Assembly (NCBI GenBank): GCA_002633025.1
Contig: NMRB01000016.1
Span: 249,336 to 313,335, forward strand
Direction: 5' to 3'
From: Notospermus geniculatus
Lineage: Eukaryota; Nemertea; Pilidiophora; Heteronemertea; Lineidae
Length of the DNA: 64,000 nt
Positions within the stretch are counted from its first letter, which is position 1; each line of letters opens with the position of its first letter. Below the pieces are notes generated by a model. It was not told where the DNA came from and did not search any database. It saw only the letters and a list, made by a program, of their open reading frames with translations. Shown one piece after another: positions 54,661-64,000 of the stretch. The position numbers and the translations under genes are program-made.

Positions 54661-57600
54661 TTATGAATGCTACAGTGGTCTGTGCCAATGCAATACAGAT
54701 TACGCCCATTTGTCTAGTTCAAGGTTTGACAACCACCCGCTTTGATAAACAAGATGAGCTGTCAGCCGCCTTATTGCCAAAAGATGGCAGCAAAACAATA
54801 CAAAAGAAAATTCTTTTGACTGGTGCCCGAACAAGCATGAATGGGTACGCTTGGCATTGAATTGGGCCGTAGTGACACCTATTGGTCAACTGACTGATAG
54901 CTCCTATTCAACTGAGAAAGGATCCCGCATCGGCAATCGTCTTACGTTGGGAATCTCGCCGACATCTCATCAACAACACTCCAAGGTTCTGACCGATACA
55001 AGTACACATATAGCGCCACCGGCTTCCCGGCTTTGTCAATATCAGCGCGACTCCAGCAAAGGTATCATAACCGCCGAGTCGCCCCCCGAGGGACAATTAT
55101 CCATCACCTCTGTCCAATTGCGTTCAATTCCTCCACAATCAAACCCGACCATGATATTTTCCGACACATAAAGATATCAGAGAGAGGCCCATTTGCCACC
55201 AGCGGTCTCGCAATCTCGTCGCAGTGTCCGAACGTAAATGACATGGATCAAGACAGACGTTTATGAATCGCGCGTCATTGTGGCCAAGTGATTTGATTGC
55301 TTGGCTGTTAATGAGTAAGTCATCCATATGATCGACTGGCGCTGGGGGGAGGTTAGTTACACACAGGGCACACATCACTCAATTATTGCCGTTTATCGAC
55401 AGGAGCAGGGCAGGTGTGGAGTTATCGTCACTGATAACACGACCAAACGTTTTAAATCGCCAATAGCATACTTTGAAACATATGGTAAGCTTGTCTTCGA
55501 CATTGCACGCCGATTACCATTGCACGCCGATATTTAAAAGCAATAAAAACAGGAACTTGTATATGTCCAGGCAATGTGCAGGAAACCGATTATCGAGTAT
55601 CAGACGCAAGCATTGGCGTTTGAGAAGACGATTTTCCTAAATACCCGCTGGCTAAGAGCCAGGTTATGGTTTACTCAGTTAGATTAACTTGTAGAAAAGT
55701 ACCAGAGGTGGAACTACGTCATGCAAGTTTTGGCTACTTCATCTCTTGTGAACTCGTCCAATGGCGTGACCAGCGTCATCGGACCATGATTGCAGTCAAT
55801 TTTACCTCCTTTACAACGAGTTGCAGTCATTTTCGTGACGCTCTCTGAGCGTATCTACGTAAAAACATCCCTTATAGTGTACGGGAAGACTGTCCTCAGT
55901 ATTGCCAGGGTTGTTACATAACATGGGAAAAACATTGCTTTTTTCATTGTCTTTATTACATGTATGTACGTATGATGTGATGCATGCCGTGGCAAATCTG
56001 ATCATTTGAGGGTCTTGTGCTCTTGAGGGACCACTCTATCTACCTACACTACGTACACTTCTCGTCTGGCTCGTACAAAGGTATTAATGAAGGACTGGTG
56101 AAAACGTAGACGATTCTTGGCTACATTACAAGATTCACCTGCTGTTGTTCCGAGAGACGCCAATCTTATCAAATGTACCGGTGACAAGGAAAAGGATTAG
56201 CAAGCAATGACAAAGTACTAGTAATATGAGGCATACCAAGCGACCATTGTGATATTTGCGTGGGGGAATCTTCCAGTGAGAAGTAGGGTTCGTTCCCCTG
56301 AATGACTTCTTTCAAACTGTACAGACTCTACTCTATTAAGTGCGTCCTAATCCCCTCACCGGGTTTATCCAGACCCCTCGGTCTTATTCCCTCGATGGGA
56401 TAGTAGGGTGTCAAGTGGCTCTTTTAGAATCAACGAAAGTGGCCAGAGAGATATATCGGCTAGGATAATCCTCAAGAAGGAAAGCCGTACTTGGTTATCC
56501 CGATCCGGGTCTTGTCGGCGACAACAACGGCTGTCAACGATCTGTTTTTTCCAAAATATCGTATGTCGTCTGACACTGGCAGGTATCGGAAGATGGAGAC
56601 GAAATGTTACGTGTGGGCCTCAGGAACTATTCGTCTTCAGAACGTACATGTATAGGAGCGAACTCATTGAGGCAAAAAAACAGGCACCTGACATGAAGTT
56701 CCAAAAGTTCAACGGCATTTCAGGGCCTAATCCGATCTAGATATTGGAAAGAAATAAAAAGTGACATTATATAGTCATGTTCTATACAGATCAGGGTGCC
56801 ACTCACGTAATTTCCCTCGGCAGAATGCGTGATATATATTTTTTTTAACGAAGGAACGGGTGATAAGCCTCGACCGGAACAGTTTGAGCGTTACAAGGTA
56901 AAAGAACTGTCCAAATAAAACCTATTCTGATAAAGGTGCCGGTAATAATGGTTAATGACATCGTGGCGTTACTTCCATGAGATGGAGATGACGCCAAGAA
57001 ATTACCAAACTCTAAGACTGCTGTATTGCTTCTAGTAGTTAAAGCTACAATTCTACATCCATCAGCTCTTGTAGCATAGCAATTCAATCAGACCATCCCT
57101 ACTCTGCAAGACCTCACCTAAAAAGCGTCACTGGTGTATGAAATCATTGTCTGCTTCGTTTTAGACAGAAAAAAATGGATCGCGTGAAGGTAGAGGATAC
57201 GGCTTGTAGAATCCATTAAGAAAGAATTTTTTTCCAATATCAGTAGAGGGCAAACGTACTTACATATACTACTTAAAAAAGTCTGCCGTAAAAAGATTCA
57301 AGCAGTTGACTTCTTCTTGTAGTAAAATCACGCTTGTTCACGTTTCTTCGTCTCGACTGCTGCTGTGTTGCCAAACAGAACAGCAACAACGAAAGAAACA
57401 CTCTTTCATACTGGTTGTTCCTAAACCACAGAATCGCTCATTTCTTAGTCCTTATTAAAAAGGAAAGCGTTCTTTATAGCCTTCAGCGTTGGTCAATAGC
57501 TCTGTGTTACAGCGATGACACTTCAGTTCGTTTCTGCCAAGGGCATTTGAGAGTAGCGTTTGTCCCAGCGTGATAATAGTTATTGTCATCTTTATGACGA

Positions 57601-58137
57601 AAGACGTCTCTCTTTGAGGGTGTTTTACGTATTGATGGTGGTGTGTGCCTGACCTCATCAGATCAACTTTGATGTCATGGGGAATCTGCCGATATTCATG
57701 TCTTTGAATGAAGGTTGTCCAAGAGTGTACGGAAATGGACAGCCTCGTGATATTCATTACTAGAAAAGGCTGTGATTCTCTTTGTTGTGTTTGGTGTCGG
57801 ATACGTGATGTTGTCTACGCATATTCAATGGCTGTACATCATATTCAATGACTGCACGTCATTCTTCCCCAGGTTCGGTGTCTATTTCTGTTTCAAAATA
57901 TTCTTTATAAGGCAAACATACTACATGTATGTAGTCAAAACAGTGCCGAGTAAATATATCGTCATACCAAGCACCAATATCAACTGATGTTTAATTGAAT
58001 GAATATCCTTTGTGGTAGGTATCGATCTACTTGTTACCAGTGGGCCTATAGTGTTTAAGTACATTTTTCAATCTGGATTCAAAGTAGATATTTTGTTGAT
58101 CGAAATTACAAAGAATTTGCATTGGTCGGAATCTTAA
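54661..58137. other. 3.5 kb with no gene seen
   Basis: Several overlapping ORFs of 60-110 codons on both strands, none with a recognisable domain or convincing signal peptide. The ORF at 57772-57987 is hydrophobic and aromatic but AT-rich, and I do not trust it. Confidence 0.45.
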
Positions 58138-58308
58138 AGGTGCTACTCCACGTGAAAGCTTTCTCGTGCGAGTTTGGCTCTCAATGGGCAGTTCACCATT
58201 GCTGGATTCCTCACACTGAGACCAATGACAGAAAGACTGCCCAAAGACTTCCTGGATGAGTTGCCCATAGACAGCCAGCTCGAAAAAACTCTCACGTGGA
58301 GCAGCGCT
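58138..58308. mobile_element. 171-bp MITE flanked by TTAA
   Basis: AGGTGCTACTCCACGTGAAA pairs with CTCACGTGGAGCAGCGCT. Arms extend through TTTCTCG, TTGGCT and ATGGGCA. TTAA flanks both ends (58134-58137, 58309-58312). Related ends occur at 38661, 59699 and 61611. Confidence 0.8.
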
Positions 58309-59794
58309 TTAACTAAGGGTTCTTATTGCAGAGTATGCCCGGAGCCAAGGGTTACATGTATCTCTTCGAAGTGTGCGAATCCGGTAGGAGGCTATGTCTT
58401 TCACCTTAGAAACCCGCTACTACATGTATTTCATGTTCTTTTCGAAGGAGATATAACTTTGTCTCATCCGCAACGTTACCGGAATCAAAATCGTGCTTGA
58501 GAGGTTATGGCGTTGTCGGAAAACAATGGAAAAAACTGTATTGGTATTCTACGTATACATTTATGGCTGAACCACGATTGAGTGGTTCTTTTCCTTTGTC
58601 GATAGCGATTGCGCCAGAACAATCGACGTATCGGCCTAGCCGTGACTTGACAATAAGAGCCATTGTTTCTATATGTCCGTGTTTTTCTACCGTCCTCTTC
58701 CTAACAACTGGCTAGGAAACACGGAAAGAAACACAGCTATCGCAAGGATCAATAATGCCAAGAAGCACTCGGCCGACGTTGGCGGAGAAACTTTTGTCTT
58801 TGTCTTCTCCGCTGTGGATCGCACATGTTCCTTTTTAAAAATCTCTCTCTACCTGTGTGCACAAGACTCACATGGTGCGACTCGGGTTTGTGCACCAACC
58901 GAGAAGGAATTTTATACGGAATTTCGATGTTTCATGGTCAGACGCCATTTTGTGCAGTCACATGACGAACCCGTGATCTCAGTTGAGCCTCGAAATGAAA
59001 TGAGGGCTCTAGTCTGGCAGTCGTGAACAAGACTGTTCCTTCTTTTTGGAAATTCACATGGGATTGTAACCTGAATGGTTTTCAATGCATGTATATTTTT
59101 ACGAGAGCGACGCCTAATCCATGGTATTCAAAAGTTCTATATTTCATATAAATCACACCCCGAAATCTTTATGTACCCGCATTTCCTCAGTAAAGCAGTG
59201 CGTGACATTGAAGACACCCACCGCCATCTTCTCCTTCAAATTAATAACTTTAATCACACAACATTTCCAGCCTCGGATTACTTCGAGCGTACATTATTGA
59301 TCATATAGCAAAACACGTTTGGCATGTCCTTTGTTCGCGTTATCTCGGTATTCCTAATAACTTCTTGAAGGGCAATTTGAAATTTTGCACATGTATGGAA
59401 TATCGGGACGTTTGTCGCCGGTAATCCGGTCCAATTTTCTCACATCCTTATCCATAGATCTCGACCTAATCTAATCGCTTCCATCATGAAAGAATGTGCT
59501 GCTTTTGGCGGAGAAGCTGCCGCCGAATATCAGACTGCTTTGTGTTCAGTGTGGGTAGAGCGGAGTGGCTAAATATCGCACCCGCAATTTACCGAAGAGG
59601 CCACTCGACAGTATTCAGGCACAGCTTCCACGTAATGGTAGGGGCGCATAACGTGCCGAGTCGAGCACTGGCCATGCCGATTTTAAGGCACTCCTGACTT
59701 CCACGTGAGCGTTTTCCTCTCACATGTTGGCTCACTAAATTGACCAATCCTTGTAAACCGGACAGTCGTTTGTGGCGTTAGCCGTAAGGATGAA
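58309..59794. other. No gene seen
   Basis: A related MITE end (CCACGTGAGCGTTTTCCTCT) lies at 59701-59720. The 117-codon ORF at 58673-59026 has no recognised domain. Confidence 0.45.
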
Positions 59795-60219
59795 GTTTTC
59801 ATCGTACGCTTGACCATAACAGTGGGCTAATCGGTTTGAATAGGTTTTCATCGTATAGTTGACGATGACAGTGGGCTAATCGGTTTGAATAGGTTTTCAT
59901 CGTATAGTTGACCATGACAGTGGGCTAATTGGTTTGAATAGGTTTTCATCGTATAGTTGACCATGACAGTGGGCTAATCGGTTTGAATAGGTTTTCATCG
60001 TATAGTTGACCATGACAGTGGGCTAATCGGGTTGAATAGGTTTTCATCGTATAGTTGACCATGACAGTGGGCTAATCGGTTTGAATAGGTTTTCATCGTA
60101 TAGTTGACCACTACAGTGGGCTAATCGGTTTGAATAGGTTTTCATCGTATACTTGACCATTACAGTGGGCTAATCGGTTTGAATAGGTTCTCATCGTATA
60201 GTTGACCATTACTGTGGGC
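59795..60219. repeat. 49-bp minisatellite, nearly nine units
   Basis: Units read GTTTTCATCGTATAGTTGAC then CATGACAGTGGGCTAATCGG and TTTGAATAG. Very uniform units imply recent expansion or homogenisation. Confidence 0.9.
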
Positions 60220-60630
60220 GTTCGTGCGTTACGTTACTGAACTAGCTTCAGGTGTGTGAAACTGCGGTATATATGAATGACTGAGTGGGCTTTAGACGAA
60301 GTTGACGGAGGACAGAACATTCTGAAAATTGCGATGTACGGCAAAATTTGACAAAAAGATCTCCGTGGTTTTTCAGCTAATACCTGATGCACGTAGAAAC
60401 CATATCCTCTCATCCACAGTGTAGCAATCATGACCAATTTAATACCTTACTGCAGCCAGCTTCCAAAAAGCCAAAGGCTACAGAACGCTAAACCAAGGCT
60501 GACAAATCCGTTTTCCATGTTTTATCTCTCCCCCATGTCAAGTGACATGCACCAGGAATGGTCCCAGATTTCATTTCCTCAGACTCCTGTTCTACCCATG
60601 GGCAGTGTCACGTGATCATGACATGCATCA
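60220..60630. other. No gene seen
   Basis: No recognised feature. Confidence 0.45.
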
Positions 60631-60689
60631 ATAGATGATGATGATGATGACGATGATGATGATGACGATGACGATGATGATGATGATGA
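60631..60689. repeat. (GAT)n / (GAC) microsatellite
   Basis: GATGATGATGATGATGACGA and continuing GAT/GAC triplets. Confidence 0.95.
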
Positions 60690-63600
60690 GTTGCACCAGA
60701 CAAAAATCTCTGCACGCTGTGCTGAGAAGTAGGTTGGGACCCATCCTACCACCCTAATCTTTACGCCGACCCGCTTTCTCGCGCAAGAGCGAAATCAAGT
60801 GGTCAGATTACCTTTGACGTTCATGCGATAACGTTTTGCAAATGACAGCACCTTTTTTAACGAAATATTACGACATATGTTCTGATAGACTGCAGAGATA
60901 CGATCCCAGGAGAATCAATAGCCAACTTTCCGCGTGCCACTGCTATTCTCCGAGTCGCATCGTCCATCTATGCCCGACGCAAAATGACGAACTCGCAGCG
61001 AAGAGGTCCGACTCGCCCCAAATGACACCGATAATGGCTTAATTAGGCCTATATTTGTCATTTTGCAAAATCACGGAGTCTAGTACGGCAGTTGACTCGC
61101 GTTTCTCCAGCAACTCGTCCACATTTGCCGATGAGATCACCGAAGCAATCAAGATATGCTCGCGGCAAGGTATTTGGCTTCAGACAGGTGCCTTGGCCCT
61201 GTCACCAATTTTTCTCCACGAGATCGGATTACCACGACGTATCAATCATATGCTGATTCATGATGTGACCGATGTCTGTTCAAACACGGGTTGATATGAA
61301 GGCTTTACGTCTTCTGGTGGCCTAAGGAATCCTTGGTCAGCTATCAGAGAAATTATCCGGCACTTTAATATCGGACGATGGTCTGTGATACGGTGGCTGT
61401 ACATTCATTCATCTGCGGCTGTATCTACCTGTATCTGCAGGTCCGTACAGGCCCCTTCCTGAACTTGCCAGCATCATTCGAAATAACAAGATGTCAATAA
61501 ACCATTGTTGGTTTCCGCAGGACGTAGGCTAAAACTAAATGATACAACCACTGACCAACGACTGCCCGCAGTTCTACGGCTGAGTTGCCCGGAGAGCCAA
61601 CCTGTGCAAGAAAACTCTCACGTGGAGCGGCGCCTTCGGTCCCGTCCTCGTACACTTCAACTGTAACCATGTTAACGATGACCATAACAGGTCGTCGTTC
61701 TAACCGTCTTCCCAAGGGACACATGGCCACGAAATCTCGAGAAAGCTCTCCGATTGGGGGAAAGTACGTAAATATTTCTTTTTTATACATTGTATCATAC
61801 TTTCTCTGTCATAATTGCTTTGTTATAGCGAAGAAGCATTTTTTTTCATTCATTTGATAAAGAACACTTGACCACTGGGTGAAGCCAAAGTTTTGGTGTT
61901 TTTCAATCAAAGCTGGCTTTCACATATCACGACAGAAAAATTGTCTGGTTTACCTCCTGTGCCGGATTGAAATTATCCCTCGGGGCATTTGACCGTAGCG
62001 AAGAAGAAATTTGCAGGCACAGAAAGCTTAATCCTGCACATCCGACGGATGTGGCTATCGAGAGAAGGAAGGGGGCCGAATGTTCTTTAGAATTTAGGCT
62101 GTTGGAAAGAATGAATGGCTACTGTCCGCAGCGTGGGATGACAATCTTCTGCAGCGGTAATAGAAATAGGCAATAGACATCGAAGAAAAAACAGTTTTGT
62201 GTGCAAGCCAAGCTATAATGCTTCACTTTTGTTGTCAGAATTCAATTTGTCCTCTCTGACAGAATATAAGTTAGTGTCGACCATACCGACTGCTGACACC
62301 TCCTTTCACATGTATTCAATCATCTAACATAACTCAGTATTAGATACTCGCTAGCCAATGCATATCAACTAGGTAGTACAATTAGATTCGGCCCTAAAGG
62401 ATCAACAGATTCGACCTTATTGAATTACCATCACAGCCCAATGCCAGAGTCAACCATTTCGTAACAGCTTTTGCGAAATATGCCGAACGCCTCATCATAT
62501 TTTTCTTATGCTTCTTGATAATTCATCGCCGCCTCTGGTTATTCCGTGAACATTGCCGGCAAGATTTTTATAAACTTAGAGACATTACTTCAAAATGCTC
62601 TGAAAGTCCCCGCGAGTGACTCCGACAGGCTTCCATGCTCGCCGGCAACATCAACTTTTCGAACCGCAGTTAAATCAGTACTGCTGTAATCACGGGAATT
62701 TATCAATTTTTTTCTGCCAGTATTAACGTTAATTAAATTACCTTGACTCCACGGCAAGACCGGGCGAAAAATATAACTAGATTTTCTTAACTTCACTTAT
62801 TTCTAACCTAATCTATCGTTGAAGCATCTTGGTGGACTCGAAGCCAGGTATCAATTTTCCAACATCACTAATCCCGTGTGCTGGACATGACAGCGACTTC
62901 AATTAAGCCATTGAAATGTTAGGAAAACTTAACTGCGCCATACTTTCGGTTCGACGACGACCAAAGTGTCGGTGAAGCTTAATCAATGTTAACATTAAGA
63001 GATGATAGTAAGCGGTTTTCATTTGTATTTTTTGCAGTGTTTTATTTATGTCACTTGACGTTGCGGTTTGAGCGCCGTCATACTTTGAAATCACCAAAGC
63101 AAGTCGTTAGCGAGGATGTTACGGTATTTTGACTTTCGCGACTCTAGGAGTCTTGACAACTCATCATTTTCATTGCAATCATTATGGCCAACGTAGCCTG
63201 CCCTTAAAAAGGGTTCAAGTAGTAATAAAACCACCATTCCTTTGTATGAAACAGTGATTTAACCATTATTTGATGAATTCAATTTATAATTAAAGATAAA
63301 ATTCTGAATTTACGTTGCTGTTGCGTTGAAAAATCTGATGTAAAAAGTACGAACGTCAGATTTTAGGAACTTAGTTGTCTTGGCTCAAAAGCTAAAACGG
63401 CAAGCCAGCTCTCCTGAAGGAGCATCTGACTCCGCCGGCGTGTCTATACGATGCGACGGCGAACCCCTTGGCATTGCCCTTAAGCGTAACCAGGAGAAAA
63501 CAACCAAGAGAGATTTTTTTGCTTCATTATGATCAGCGGTAAATAGCTCCGGTTTGGTAAAAAATGTATCGAAAAACATGGGTCCAATTATCTTAATCAT

Positions 63601-63789
63601 AATCTTGATGAGGATGGGCCGAGACTGAGGTGGAGGTTAGGTTGCATGTAACTGAGAACTCGCGACGCCGAGGGAAACACGGAAACTCGACTGGCGTGAA
63701 CGTTTCGTCAACTTGTTCCAAGCAATGCTCTCAAATACTGCTTTTTTAATGGCTCGGTAGAGAAATCGCATTGAATCTCTAAGTTTTTA
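60690..63789. other. 3.1 kb with no gene seen
   Basis: A MITE-family end (CAAGAAAACTCTCACGTGGA) at 61607-61626 is related to 58138-58308, but its partner end was not found. ORFs are short and unrecognised. Confidence 0.45.
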
Positions 63790-63954
63790 AGGCCTGTTTC
63801 CACTAGACCGGTTTCCGCTGCGGTTTGCGGCGCCGGAGCGGTTCTCACAGGCATTGGGATAATTAACACGCCATGTATTGTTAAACCATCGAAGGATTAT
63901 CCAAAACCCTGTGAAAACCGCTCCCGCGCCGCAAACCGCAGCGGAAACAGGGCT
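63790..63954. mobile_element. ~165-bp MITE
   Basis: GGCCTGTTTCCACTAGACCG and TTTCCGCTGCGGTTTGCGGC pair with GCCGCAAACCGCAGCGGAAA and CAGGGC at the right end. No coding sequence. Confidence 0.8.
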
Positions 63955-64000
63955 CTACTCGAATGAAAGACGATTTGTACGGAGAAACACCCCCCCCCCC

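Noticed and set aside
59795-60219. CRISPR-like array of regular repeats
   Set aside because: Units are tandem with no unique spacers, and the context is eukaryotic; it is a minisatellite. The same applies to the arrays at 10943, 22598, 24051, 28585 and 32733.

Overview
The window looks like draft genomic DNA from a marine invertebrate. It has no operons or bacterial-type genes, very sparse coding sequence, eukaryotic splice signals, tRNA-derived SINE heads, a LINE 3' end, a PIF/Harbinger relic, many short inverted-repeat (MITE-like) elements and many 40-60 bp minisatellites. Three assembly gaps are present (24257-24400, 47093, 52335). The one confident gene encodes many copies of an F-M-R-I-amide peptide. 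C-terminal -FxRIamide peptides are best known from lophotrochozoans (molluscs, annelids and relatives), so I favour a lophotrochozoan. The species cannot be fixed from the sequence alone.

The gene lies at 49154-50170 on the minus strand. It encodes a 338-residue secreted neuropeptide precursor with a signal peptide, a four-cysteine N-terminal segment (C-x3-C-x11-C-x3-C), and 17 FMRIG units separated by acidic spacers and basic cleavage sites. The coding sequence sits in one exon. A strong 3' splice site lies 17 nt upstream of the ATG, so a 5' UTR exon should lie further upstream. Four other short ORFs (9955, 18889, 33347 on plus; 20461 on minus) begin with a plausible signal peptide. They are listed only as low-confidence candidates.

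Layout: 1-7640 is a duplication spaced about 6 kb apart, whose copies carry different MITE insertions. 7.6-22.6 kb is mostly unique DNA with scattered minisatellites and fold-backs. 22.6-25.4 kb holds minisatellites (one interrupted by a MITE), a gap, two head-to-head MITE copies and a SINE. 27.4-33 kb holds direct duplications, minisatellites, long palindromes and a Harbinger element nested in another element. 34.9-46 kb holds a LINE tail and many MITEs, some nested. 46.3-47.9 kb and 51.6-52.9 kb are duplicated sequences abutting single-N gaps, probably unmerged contig ends or alternative haplotypes. 49-50.2 kb is the neuropeptide gene. 53-64 kb is mostly unannotated DNA with MITEs and one 49-bp minisatellite.

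Apart from the neuropeptide precursor and the two transposon-protein relics, I see no conserved protein. Most of the window is intergenic or intronic.
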